Shown: positions 32,964 through 43,961 of the stretch, in pieces | Position numbering within the stretch: position 1 is the first letter of the stretch | Layout: each line of letters begins with the position of its first letter | Source: Phialophora verrucosa | Taxonomy: Eukaryota; Ascomycota; Eurotiomycetes; Chaetothyriales; Herpotrichiellaceae | Length of the DNA: 64,000 nucleotides | Assembly: GCA_002099365.1 (NCBI GenBank) | Contig: MSED01000002.1 | Span: 1,302,001 to 1,366,000 of the forward strand | Direction: 5' to 3' | Made by a program: the position numbers and the translations under genes | The notes under the pieces: model-generated | Databases searched by the model: none | Seen by the model: only the letters and a program-made list of their open reading frames with translations | What the model was told of the DNA's origin: nothing

Positions 32964-33786
32964 CTAGCAAATGTTCATTCTCTCGGATCTCCTTCTGTGG
33001 ATCTTTCTTTCGTGGTCGTGCTTCTTGAAGTCGTCCAACGTATTGTCATTGATGGCGTCCCATATCTCTTCAGCTTGAGCTACTACATCCTTCTTTCTTT
33101 GGTGGGAGTATTTGACCCTTAGCTCGTGGGAGCAAATCCATTGTTGCAAGTCCTTTTTGGTCATTTGCTGAAAGTCCTCCGGGGACATAAGGAATTTTGA
33201 CACAGTTGCGGGATGATAGTCTGCGCTTCTTCATTTTGACCATGCTGCCGCTTTCCGCAGCATCCCATGTCTTTTGGGCGAGAGCCAGCACTCTGTCCTT
33301 TTTCGTATTCCCTCCCTCAATTGCGGCCACTGCTTGAGATCCGATCCATTGCACAAGATCTCTTAGTAGCATCTGCCCAAGATCCTCCTGAGTCTGGGGG
33401 ACTTTGAGCGGGACTTTGTCTAACTGGGGTGTCTTCCTGAAATCGTCCAGGTCGTCAATTTGGATGGCATCCCATGTCCGCTCAGCTAGTGCTAGAAGCC
33501 CTTTTTCGTTGGGTCGCTCAGACCTTCGACCTATTCCAGTACGTATGTCATGAAATTTTAGCCAAGCAAAGAGCTCCTTGTGCTTCATGCCCAGGAGATT
33601 GAAACGAGACTTTGGATGCTTGATGCCCTTGATAGCACGGTTTTGTTTGCAGTTCTTTGCTGGCGTGTCTTTCAGCGTGGCTTCACGATCGCTAGGAAGG
33701 TGTTTCAGATCGTCCCACACGGGGCGTGCTTTTTCAAGTGCCTCTTCAGGTCTCATATTCCGGTTACGGGAAATAATGATAGGCAT
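32964..33786 (-). CDS. Hypothetical protein with repeated WD...LDDF helical units; one frameshift
   Basis: From MPIIISRNRN at 33786 the frame shows units of about 70 residues with the pattern K-x2-L-x2-W-I/L, then a basic turn, then A-x-A-x3-WDAI-x4-LDDF: LFAWLKFHDIRTG with RTWDAIQIDDLDDF; LVQWIGSQAVAA with KTWDAAESGSM; LQQWICSHELRV with EIWDAINDNTLDDF; plus a partial first unit (VWDDLKHL). The third unit lies in another frame. One extra base in the T run at 33195-33198 (plus strand) explains this, since removing it would restore a continuous repeat. The units resemble SAP/LEM-like helix-turn-helix folds but I cannot assign a family. Function is unknown. The gene converges on the dihydroorotase gene (60 bases apart). 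Confidence 0.5.
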
Positions 33787-34776
33787 ATCCCAAACTTCCT
33801 ACGCCCGACTTAGTAGTTTTACCTGACCACCCATATTACTCGCGAACGAGAAAGCTGTCTGCCAAATACGGTTTGATCCTAGAGGGTGAGCGACTGCCGC
33901 TTTAACCTGAGTTTTAACTGAGCCTTTAGTTGATGATCACTGAGCGCTCCCTGAGTATTCCCTGGGCAACATTAGGGCCTAATCTGGCCCCCGATATTCG
34001 ACTATACTTGCCTGTGAGCTAGGTATCAAGCCTCAGAAATCCTTCACGGAGCCAGGCAAGTCCCTCTCCTACGCTGTTACCTAAAATTCTTTGTGCATGG
34101 CATTCCGATTCCTAGTTCCAAGGATGGATGGAATCGATGGGTTTTGAGAGCTCCGCGTTGCTTGTCTTATCGATGTAACAAGTGTTCATCCTTTGCAGGA
34201 TTGGCAAATGCGACTTTGAGCGGAGGCACAAACAAAAAGAACCTATCCTGTGATCGGGCGTGTTTTCGACGGCCTTTATTTTCGACTCAAACTCAACCTG
34301 AGGCGCGTTGGTTGACCGGCCTCTCTGATCCACAGTAAATGAACGGGGTCTCGGCAACCTTTTATGGATGAAGGAACCTCTGATTTTGACGATAAAGAAG
34401 TCGTGGAATGTGCTAGTCTGCAGGCTCATTTGGCCCTGAAGATGCTTTCATGACAATTGATTAACATCACGAACGAGGCTCAAGCTCTACGGCGAAACAC
34501 TGACACGACATAAACGCCAAGCCCGATTCTACAGCCCGCATATCTCCTGCACCCTCACCGCCTGAGGGACTCACCCTTTTCTCATGCTTGAGGTCTTGGT
34601 TGAGACAGATAGTCAAGGAGCAATCTACCCTCAACTATACTTAATCGTTGCGCTCTGCCTATTCTAATAGGCTATCCCCAACAATTGTCTTCGTTCGTTT
34701 TCGATTAGAAGTGCAGGAATCCTTTACGGATAAGAATCTAGCAGCCCTGAGATAGGAGAAGCAAACCATCGACGCC
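33787..34776. other. Intergenic region upstream of the HET gene
   Basis: No gene is supported. It is AT-richer than its surroundings and ends with a short repeat copy (34654-34683) whose partner lies downstream of the HET gene. Confidence 0.45.
34654..34683. repeat. Direct repeat copy A flanking the HET gene
   Basis: This 30-base stretch matches 37319-37348 at 27 of 30 positions, and the three differences are all transitions. Weaker similarity seems to extend about 80 bases to the left in both copies. Confidence 0.6.
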
Positions 34777-36765
34777 ATGGATGACATTGATCTTACTGGT
34801 GATTCAGCACATGCGGGCTCTTCTTTCCCTCCACTCGATCGTAAAAAGCGAGAAATCAGATTGATAGAACCGTGTCCAAGTTCTTCCGAAGCTACAAGCA
34901 GTGCATACACTACTTCGAAGGGCGGGTGGCCCAAGATCATGCAGTTCAGGTCTCGGGCGTATTCACTAGATGATCTAAAACTTTCGGAAACAACCTGGTT
35001 TAACGCAATATCGTACACATGGGGCCTCCCTACGCAGAAAAAGGCGGTCGGACTAAATGGAACCATTGTCCAGATCAGCAAAAACTTAGAGGCGGCGTTG
35101 AGAAACTTCACCAGTCGAGAAGGAACGGAGACGCAACTTCTCTGGGCGGATGCGCTGTGCATTGACCAGGGAAATAAGGCTGAGAAAACGTGGCAGGTGC
35201 GTTTGATGCGTGAAATCTACGAAACTGCATTCTGCGTACAGATATGGCTGGGAGAAGGTGATGAACCCAGTGAGAGTGCGATCCGTCAGATCAGAGACAT
35301 TGCCAAAGAAATTTCAAGCGCTGGTTCAGTTGAAGAATGGGTACAACGCAAGGAGGACGAGCAAATGAGCAGTCCATTCTCTCCAAGTGCCATCGCTGAG
35401 ATCTTGTCAAGACCTTGGTGGGGACGAGTTTGGGTGATTCAGGAGCTGTTGGTTGCGAAGAATCCTGTGTTCCACTGTGGGCGAGGCGTGGTCGGGGCAC
35501 ACCAGCTTTCTGCCGCATATTTTGCTCTCTTGAAGTTACAACAGTCTCTTCGCGACAGATTCATGCGAAAATCGCCTCCTCCATGCCCCATACCGTTCGA
35601 ACATGAACCATGTATACACAGCAATCCTGAAATTTCGGACACCTTGACTGACGTGGGTCACGAACTGCTTGAGATGAACCTGACAATGGGCAGCAAGGCC
35701 CCGCACCTAATTAATGCCTATCGCCTATTTCTTGAAAATAGGAGGAAAGAGTTGGGAAGCTATTTCGCCAATGAACCTAGGCTCAGTCTTCCCGAGTTTC
35801 TCTTTCGAACGAGCTACAATGGCTCCGAAGCAGTTGATCCAAGGGATATGATCTTTCCATTCTTAGGGCTTGCAATTGATGCTCAGGAGTTTGGCCTCAC
35901 CGTGGACTATGGGATGAGCGTGCAGCAAATATATACCAACACTGCGATGGCTTTCTTACGAAAAGGTCTCATTCGCCTGCTGGGTCTCTGCCAGCAACCC
36001 AAGCAAATAAATAATTTGCCTTCATGGGTTCCTGATTGGACGATGGAGCTTGAAACGCCACTGAGTTCAAGGTCTAGCGACGGCGAACTAGCATTTGGTG
36101 TAGCATCATTGTATGCCGCATCACGAGGAGATTGTGCCCCTAAGTTTCTGCCAGAGGGACAATTCCCACAGTTTCTTTCACTTTCTGCCCTCATTTTCGA
36201 CAAGGTCTCCGCTCTTGGAGACTTACCGAAAACTATCTCCAGTGATGGAGGACAGACATGGACTCTATTCCAAAATTCGTTCTCAAAACTATGCCAAAAA
36301 CACGGGACCGCTTACAAAACTGAAGAACAAAAGGTCGACGTCCTCTGGAGAACTCCGATTGGGGATGTGTTCAGTCAAAACGCATCCATCCCAAGAAACA
36401 AGCAAAGAGCGACTCCAGATGCTTTCACTGGTTACGAAGAGCTGATGTTATCCAAGGATTCTGCTTGGGATTCCTTCGTCCACAACACCTCCGCTTTGGG
36501 GTTGAACTACCACCTATGTACAAAATCGATCGTTCCTAGGCTGAGGCCATTTGCCACGAGGAAAGGCTACATCGGAATGGGGCCTATCGGAATTCAAGAA
36601 GGAGATATTGTCTCCGTAATAATTGGTCTGGAATCCCCGCTCATAATAAGAAAATCTGATAAAGACACATACGAAATTGTTGGCGAGGCGTACGTTCACG
36701 GTATCATGGATGGAGAAGCGATGGATGCACAAGATGTTATGATTGGTAGGATTTTAGTGAAATAG
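34777..36765 (+). CDS. HET-domain protein (heterokaryon incompatibility), intact
   Basis: An intron-free gene of 662 residues. The HET domain covers about residues 70-240, with the usual blocks: FNAISYTWG (about 76-83), LLWADALCIDQ, RLMREIYETAFCVQIWLGEG, and PWWGRVWVIQELLVAKNPVF. Downstream blocks common to HET proteins follow: DPRDMIFPFLGLA, WVPDWT, RKGYIGMGP, and YEIVGEAYVHGIMDGEA. Proteins of this class trigger programmed cell death when unlike fungal individuals fuse. No extra N-terminal domain or C-terminal repeat is present. The gene lies between related short repeats and far from core genes, consistent with a rapidly changing region. Confidence 0.9.
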   Translation: MDDIDLTGDSAHAGSSFPPLDRKKREIRLIEPCPSSSEATSSAYTTSKGGWPKIMQFRSRAYSLDDLKLSETTWFNAISYTWGLPTQKKAVGLNGTIVQISKNLEAALRNFTSREGTETQLLWADALCIDQGNKAEKTWQVRLMREIYETAFCVQIWLGEGDEPSESAIRQIRDIAKEISSAGSVEEWVQRKEDEQMSSPFSPSAIAEILSRPWWGRVWVIQELLVAKNPVFHCGRGVVGAHQLSAAYFALLKLQQSLRDRFMRKSPPPCPIPFEHEPCIHSNPEISDTLTDVGHELLEMNLTMGSKAPHLINAYRLFLENRRKELGSYFANEPRLSLPEFLFRTSYNGSEAVDPRDMIFPFLGLAIDAQEFGLTVDYGMSVQQIYTNTAMAFLRKGLIRLLGLCQQPKQINNLPSWVPDWTMELETPLSSRSSDGELAFGVASLYAASRGDCAPKFLPEGQFPQFLSLSALIFDKVSALGDLPKTISSDGGQTWTLFQNSFSKLCQKHGTAYKTEEQKVDVLWRTPIGDVFSQNASIPRNKQRATPDAFTGYEELMLSKDSAWDSFVHNTSALGLNYHLCTKSIVPRLRPFATRKGYIGMGPIGIQEGDIVSVIIGLESPLIIRKSDKDTYEIVGEAYVHGIMDGEAMDAQDVMIGRILVK

Positions 36766-37828
36766 CGCAGGTTTTGTCAAGATTTCATTTGATGTTAGGT
36801 TGCTGGCCAGAAAGTGAGGGTGAAGGATCTTGGATAAAAACTCCATGACTGGCATCTTTTTGGAGGAAGTTGTGATCAGTGCATAATCTTAGCAGCAAAG
36901 CTATAGGAGGGTTCGCCTCGGGCTGCTCAGGAACGCTCTTAGGGCTAGCAAACTGAAGCGCAGGATGTGCTGAGTGGTTGCCTAAAAAAAGCCCGGTGTG
37001 GTCCTTCACAAACAGCAAGAACTTGTCACGAACGGCTAAGTAGCCCGCCGTACGGACTAACGAGCGCACACCCATCAAATCTTAGTTAGGACGATATTTA
37101 AGGGATAGCCTAACATCCGGAATACTATTAAATCGCTACACCCTACCTGTTTATATAGGCCCATTGTCAGTACCGCTAAGCTACCAAGGGTCCTATGTAG
37201 ATAAGCAGCGAGGGCAGGCAGTCGCATAAAAGAAGCATCCTTCTCTCATACTTCGAGTCCTGTACCGACTAGATGTCAAGGATAACCTAGTTCTTTAATA
37301 CTATTGCTATCACCACGGTCTGCCTATCCTAGTAGGCTATCCCTAACACGCGCACAGTGCCGAGAGAGTTGGGTGTTATTCTGTTCATGGAAAAGCGGTC
37401 ATTGTCACAAGAGGCGACGAACGGTTTCGCTGCGTGTTCCTGGCTCTCGAGACGAACCAACGGTCGGAGTCAAGGCGCACTGTATTTTTGCGAGTGAATG
37501 AGTGTCTACAATGTTGGTCTCGGGCGGCTGTAGGTATAGATGATGCTCAACCTGTACTCATCATTTCATGACTGTTTTGACTCTCCTGAAATGGATTTGT
37601 TTTCCATACTTTCTTCACTAATGCTGGCTTGCTCTTTCACCTACATCATCCAAGTATTCGATATTCTTCCTAACATAGTGCTGATGCTGAGCAAACCGCC
37701 ACTTGACCTGCGTCATGACAAAGCTATTCTGTGCTGTAGCTGTGCAATCCTGAGCGCAGCTTGGGGGACCCTGAGGTGCGCATGAGGCGGGTGAGCACCG
37801 CCGTGAAGAATGTGCAGGCACCCATAGT
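36766..37828. other. Intergenic region with an MITE-like repeat
   Basis: No gene is supported. The middle holds the inverted-repeat element described separately. The far end approaches a methyltransferase fragment. Confidence 0.45.
37101..37344. mobile_element. Possible MITE-like element with terminal inverted repeats
   Basis: AGGGATAGCCTA at 37101-37112 is the exact reverse complement of the 12 bases at 37333-37344. The 244-base span has no coding potential. Its right end is related to a second copy at 34654-34683, so the sequence is repeated. No clear target-site duplication was identified. A degraded transposon end is the alternative. Confidence 0.4.
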
Positions 37829-38038
37829 ATGGCCAAGATCTCCCTCTTGATGAGGGGTTTAGACTTACATCTATGGCCTGTCGAGAAGCTGTCGAAAGTG
37901 CTCGATATCGGTACTGGAACAGGGAAATGGGCAGTCCAGGTTGGGGACTCGCATCCCCAGGCAATCGTGACAGTAATTGATATTCGCACGCTCCGAACCA
38001 ACAGTTTCTACTCACCCACTACTGCACTGGAGGCGTAA
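37829..38038 (+). pseudogene. Fragment of a LaeA-like SAM-dependent methyltransferase
   Basis: The fragment codes the SAM-binding motif I (SKVLDIGTGTGKWAVQVGD) followed by a motif II-like VTVIDI, preceded by LHLWPVEK as in LaeA-type methyltransferases. The frame ends after about 70 residues, and I see no continuation of the methyltransferase domain downstream. This appears to be a relic exon of a lost gene. Confidence 0.6.
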
Positions 38039-38536
38039 ATGACTAATTTCGGTACTCTTTCCGGTCCATTTTCCGATAACTTTCCGACTTGACCGCGGGG
38101 CTCCTTCTACTCATAACGACATCAGAACTACAATCCACTCCTCAGAATCAGGAGCAAGGCAGGAGGAAGAGCGACGCCGACTGGTGTAACGACGTCAGGA
38201 ACTTAAAGTTACCAATAGAGGACAGGACGTGGATACTCCAGAGTTGGGAGGATACTCTTTCCCCTTCGCCTGCTCTCATCCAGAGTTTGCCCCGAAAATC
38301 AACACCGGAATTATCGGTGATCCATTTGTCAGCGGTGATTCGGGGCTCCACGATAGCAAGGCATCAAGCGAAGCTAAGCCAGTGGGGTATGGAGAAGCCG
38401 CGCAGACGACCATCTCATCTAGTGCAATGGGCCTTCCGTCCGCACTGACAGTAGCATCTCATTTGTGTCCTCCCTTCCAAGCAGCGTGCAATCCAAACTG
38501 CTTCTGCGTGAGTCTGATCGATCGTGGTCTTCGTCT

Positions 38537-41017
38537 ATGCAGACCAATAGTACAGGAATGAAATCATTCACATCGTCCCAGACGGATACGTGGAGGAAGT
38601 CCCCCTTGGGATCAACTAGGAACCCATCACAACGCCAACAATCGTCTCGGAAGCGGGGTCGCTATGTATTGCGCGCGTGTGAAAGATGTAAGAGGCAGAA
38701 GATTCGTTGCAATGGCGAACAGCCGTGCGATAAATGCAAGGTGAAACGGCCGAAGGAATGTTCCTACGGACAGCGGCTGCAATTCAACGGCGAGCAGCGG
38801 CAGCCGCGCTTCGACGCAGCCGACGGAAGTAGCCATCTTAGGGATAGAGATGAAGGCGTTGCCAGTGGTGTTGGACTTCCAGCCGCATGGTGAGTAAGTC
38901 TTATTTCACTCGCTACCACTCTCCCCCTATCATCGACTGCAACCATCTGAAAACATTGTAGGAATCTCAAGTCCTTTACACATCTGGAAAGCTTGCTGCA
39001 GGCGCAGTCGGCAAAACTAGATCAGCTCCTAGAGAGATCAGAGGGATCACGGTACAGTGATGGATTACCTACGCGCAAACCAAGCGAGAGCCATATCGAG
39101 CAAGCGGAACCAATCTTCAATCTCATCAAGCCGGCAAAAGATTACGACAGACGCTGTAACTCGAGCGCTGTTGATCCGGATGAGAATGCGGATGCTCAAG
39201 TGCGGTCGCCAAAGGCACCTCTACCATTGTATTGTGGCCCATCCAGCTCTTCTTTCTGCATCAACATCGTGGGTGTGAGTCTGAACCAGACATACGGCAC
39301 AACGACTCGCGAACAGGTTATTTTAGAACGTGGAACTGTCTCCATATTGAATGGTGATATTGTCATTGACCACGACGAGTGTCCCGAGGATGATCCACCA
39401 GAGCTGAGCTTGCATCCTCCCTCGATCCCTGTCGCAGTGAACCGACATGACGAGTCTTTATATCTCCTTCGAGAGTTGGATCTGGGCCAAGCTCTCCGCC
39501 TGGTACTTGCCTACGATGACCTACTGGGTACTATGCATCCGGTTCTGAGTAAAGATGACTTGTTGCGGAACACCACCGAGCTGTATGCGATCATGTCAGC
39601 CCCATCCACTCGGACGGTTTCCAACGTCCATCTCGATCGGAGTGACGTGAGCATCATCAAAATGGTGCTTGCAATTGTTCTGGTCATGGAAGGGTTGGAC
39701 AACCATGAGTTGGCTTCCAAACTATTCAAAAGCTTACAGCGGGATGTGGAAGCGAAGATCTGGGCCACAGCGACAGAAGTCAAAGATCTGCATGTCCTAA
39801 TCCTAGTCGTACGCCCCCCTGCCTCGTCGGTCGAATAGAGTCTAATCACATTGTAGGCAATTTATCATTTCGTCAAAGGGAATTGGCGACTCGCGTGGAG
39901 AGTGACAAACAACCTAGTACGCATGGCTCTTGAACTTGGCCTGAACCTGCAAAAGGTCGTTGTTCGCACATTCGAGGATCCCGAAAAACGTATCAACGTG
40001 GTCAATACGTTCTGGACGATTTTTGTGCTCGACCGACAGATGAGCTACGCTTTGGGGCTGCCAAAAAGTCTTCAAGACGCGGATGTTGACAATGGTCTGC
40101 TACTACCAGTGAGTGGTGCGATCGCGTGTATTCTGAAGAATCTGTATTGACACAATTCGCAGTATAATGAGCCTTACTTGAATGCCATGGTAGAGTATCG
40201 CCACCTAGGCTCCAAAGCCTGCGACTCGCTTTCAGAAGCCCTAAGCGGCCAGCCACATGGTGCCGCTGAATGGCAGGAGTCGTTTGAGTACTTCCGCGGT
40301 CGTCTCGATCAGTGGCAGAGGAATAATATCGATGGAGATATCCGGGCCACCGAGGACATCTCTAGCAGCAGGAGGACCCGCCACCCACGTGCTGTGCTCT
40401 ACCTACGAGCTAATCAACTGCGTCTCTTGATGCTGCGTCCCGTCCTCTGTGGTTCCAACATTAGTCTCAGTGTGGACGACCAGCATTGGTATACGGCTGT
40501 GGGCATTGCCTGCGACACGGTACAAGTTGTGGCAGATTTGGAAAGCACAAGTGATCTATACCAGCTCCACCAGACACAGTACAACTACTTTCTTGTGACG
40601 GCACTGGGCGTGTTACTTCTTCTGGGCCTGGCTCAAGATCCGCAGTCAAGCTCTCCTTCAGAATTCTTGAACAATGCAGCACAGATCGCACCGGCCACGC
40701 ATGACAAGGCGTGTGAAGCCGCTATCACGGCGCTTCGCCTTCTCAATTCTACTACGACTCACTCGGCTGCGTCGAAACGCCTGTGGCTAAGAGCTTATTC
40801 TATGTGCCTCCGCCTTGGGGTCATCCCCGACGATCACGCTGCTCTGTCCAATTGCACGGTGCCTGATTTCTCTTTGCCCAACGCTGCAAATGGCGTCGTC
40901 GACTTCTCCAACACGGCATTTCCGGAGCTGGGAAACGGACTCGAAGATCTCCATGTGTCTTGGAAGGGGCTCACCCCTAATGTTGGCTGGCTGCTCCCTG
41001 AATTCCAAGCCATTTGA
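38537..41017 (+). CDS. Zn2Cys6 zinc-cluster transcription factor
   Basis: I read four exons: 38537-38889, 38962-39808, 39857-40108 and 40163-41017, giving 768 residues with consistent phases. The start at 38537 is chosen as the first in-frame ATG before the zinc cluster; one at 38558 is also possible. The cluster is CX2CX6CX5CX2CX8C beginning at Cys48 (RACERCKRQKIRC), preceded by a basic stretch. A coiled-coil-like linker (LESLLQAQSAKLDQLLERSE) follows, then the fungal-specific factor domain (LDRQMSYALGLPKSL, YNYFLVTALGVLLLLGLAQ). It ends 227 bases from the FAD monooxygenase gene, tail to tail, and is the probable regulator of the oxidative genes to its right. Confidence 0.9.
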
Positions 41018-41244
41018 AAGCCCAAGTGATTCATTTCTGGCGGAGGTGGAAGAGGTGAATGGCAATCTGCAGCTCCTCGGATTTTTTATTTACTTTGGCC
41101 TCTAAACAAATTTCCCCAGTGTCTTCACTTCAAGGATTCGGCCCCCTTCCGCTCTCAGTGGAACATGTACGCCTATTCTATGCAAGTCGTCTGCTGTCAC
41201 GCAGCGGCCTCTGCCACAGCTGCTCCCGCACTTACATGCGTGTT

Positions 41245-42747
41245 CTACGTCGGTCCAACCTGGCGGGCGAGATTTCCCCCATACTTCATGATTGGACTTT
41301 CGAGGAATCGATCCCAGTGGTGGATGTTGAGGGTGAGCTGCCGGGACAGGGACGCCTCATACGTTCCCCGGTCAATGACTTCTTTCTCATACTCATCGAT
41401 CGCAGCCGCTTTTGTCGCATCACCAGCAATGATTTTGTCGACTGCGGTAACAAAATTGGCACAATCTACCGTTGCATTGTTCATGCCTTGTCCACGATCT
41501 GGGAAAACGTGTCAGTCCGTCCACTTTTAACTGCCTGGCCAGGAATGGTAGGAGATGGACACATACGGAAAGAAATGGCGTGCGCTGCATCCCCGGCTAA
41601 TGTCACTTGACCGCCGTGGTTATCCCATGGAGTGGGCACCCAGATCTTGATCGTGTCATTGGGAACATCCTGATCCTCCCGCATCCAGGCCAGAGCCGAC
41701 CGTCTCGGTTCCGCAAAATCATCAGCAAAGGACTTGAGAACCCGAAGACGTTCGGCATTGCTCTGGCCCTTGTATGGCACCCCCGGAAGCTCTTTTGGCC
41801 ATGTGATGACATAGTGAAATGTCCAGGTCGAGTAATCGTCCTTGTCAACGACGGTTCGATCTGGAATGGGTTGGCCGATGTCAGTACTTGAGCTCCTGTG
41901 CCTGGCGGATTTCGTCTTACAGAGCATGATGAAGAAGATTCCCTTCGGGTGGACACCATAATCCACATGCGGCGCCATTGTCTCGGCAATGTATTTTCCC
42001 TGTTCGTGCGTGTATGTGACGCTCAGGTTGGCCATGTCATATTCCGGGTATGACTCGGGTTCGGCCAGCTCTTTCAGCAACAGACGTCTCACAAACGATT
42101 GCCCTCCATCTGCCCCGACAATGATGGAAGCGGTCTCGGTTGTTCCATCACTGAAATGGGCGATTGGGCGATTCGGAGTATACTCGATGTCCACAAGCTC
42201 ATGGTTGTACTGTTTTTTGGGGGGGGATTGTTAGTCCCCTTTTTCTCTTCCCGAACATTGTGCATAAGAGCCCCCAACCCACCTTGACGTCGAGTCCGTC
42301 AAGCAACAGCTTTCTCAGCCCCGCCCTACTGACCCGGATTGCATGAGGAGAGTTGACCTTCTTCAGAACCTCTCCCGTCGCCGCATTCCTCAGCACCAGC
42401 TCTTCGGTGTCGGTCGCTCGATAGAAGGGTCTGGCCTGAGCCTCGTGCACGCGAGCCTGCAGCGCTTCGGACAGCAGGTGCGGATAGTATTTGAAGGACC
42501 AGAACATAGTCATGCTCCAGTCCCGATGACGAAAGGCGGGATTGATCTTGTCATGGATGCTGAATGAGATGCCCCTCTAGAAAAGGAAGTGAGCTCACTG
42601 TTTGAAAATACCTTTCCAAAAGGAGGAAAAGAAGGAGAAAAGCCGTACCTTTTTCAGCCCTTGGGCAATGAACAGGCCTGTGCATCCTGAGCCAATGATG
42701 ATGACATGCATTTTCTTCTCGTCGCGGGTAGTCTGGGAAGCCATCAT
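41245..42747 (-). CDS. FAD-dependent monooxygenase (aromatic/meroterpenoid hydroxylase type)
   Basis: I read four exons on the minus strand: 42649-42747, 42283-42576, 41567-42209 and 41245-41498, giving 429 residues. The N-terminus has the Rossmann dinucleotide motif (HVIIIGSGCTGLFIAQGL). The second FAD motif is VTLAGDAAHAISFHRGQGMN, where the HRG is completed across the last intron. A DG-type motif is present in IIVGADGGQSFV. No membrane segments are visible at either end. The family hydroxylates or epoxidises aromatic or prenylated substrates using NAD(P)H. It appears intact although its P450 and second-regulator neighbours are broken. The second intron contains runs of T and G near 42212-42226. 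Confidence 0.88.
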
Positions 42748-43961
42748 GGTGTTGGTTGCGTCCGCGATGGTGATTGTGATTGTTGTTACTTTATGTGCTC
42801 GGCCAAATCTATCGATCTGGAGGGATCGATATTCCTTGTTCTCCTACCAAAATCCGAGACTATCTCTTCTTCTTCGACAACACATATATATAGAGCCATC
42901 ATCTTCAATATCGGTGCCCATGCTCGCTCCCGGCCATTATGCCTCCGTAGTCTCGAGCGGTTTTCCGATCCCTCTCTCTCTCCCACACCTCTCGCTTGTA
43001 CACCTATGACTGCGTCATCGGGCAAAAACCCTATAATTTCTCTGCTACATAAGCACATACCCGCCAGAAGAGGAAGAAGGAACCGGAATCGGAATGCCCA
43101 CCGGGCTTTGAATGGAACCTATATCATCCTTACCATTAATGTCCGTCCAATCGGTTCAAAGCCGATCCACCCCCCCCCCCAACCCAGCGAATTCCCCTTC
43201 CCCCATCCCCCAGCCGACCCCGTGTTTTTCCCAAACGCGACATTCCTGCCTCACTAGGTTCCGAGTTATCGGATCTGGCAGAATTCTTGTCGGGCCGTAT
43301 AAGTCGGGAACGGTAGAGCTGACAAATGGAAAGAGCCCTTCCAAGTGAGGTGTCCACAGCGATCTGGGCCACTACTACTTGTGATTCGTATGCTATTGTT
43401 TTCCTTTTCTTGCTGGCCTCTGCGTACTAATACTGATTCAACAGCGGTCGGGACTGTGGCGCTGAAAGCACCGGAATGGCTTCCCTGGCGCGTGATCACT
43501 GCAATGACAGAGATCCGTAACGTACCCTGGGCTCTTCATCGCCGCATGGAGGTTCCGCTGAAGAACGACTGGGTAGATCGGGACCCCGTGGGGATATGCG
43601 GCTCGGTTGGGGAACTGGGTGACCTTTTGTCTGAAATTCCGGTGTACTTATAAAGCAGACGGCCCTTTTGCTTCTGTTGGTGCTGCTCCTTTTTGCCAAA
43701 AGACGTTCGGACAACTTCTATCGAGGACGTTTCGGGACGAGACTTCAACGATGTTGGCCAAGGAGATCTCAAACACGGCTAGTCTTGAGGCATTGTTTGT
43801 CAGGGCAGTAGTAGCGGTTTTCCTCTATGTATGCTCTGCCCTATTACATTTCTTCTTCTACCTTTAGGCTTCATCCTTTGAAGACCGTGGATGTATTTTC
43901 GGAACAGGCGCGAGCCAGCCTTCGAACGTGCTTGCTGATTTGAGAAACGTACAGTTGTTCG
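42748..43961. other. Intergenic region with an 11-C homopolymer
   Basis: No gene is supported; the overlapping frames on both strands lack domains. An uninterrupted run of C lies at about 43170-43180. The region separates the divergent FAD monooxygenase and the broken P450, so it would have held their shared promoter. Confidence 0.5.

Noticed and set aside
42700..43260. Plus-strand frame of 183 codons upstream of the broken P450
   Set aside because: It overlaps the start of the FAD monooxygenase gene and reads through the C homopolymer; Pro-rich chance frame.
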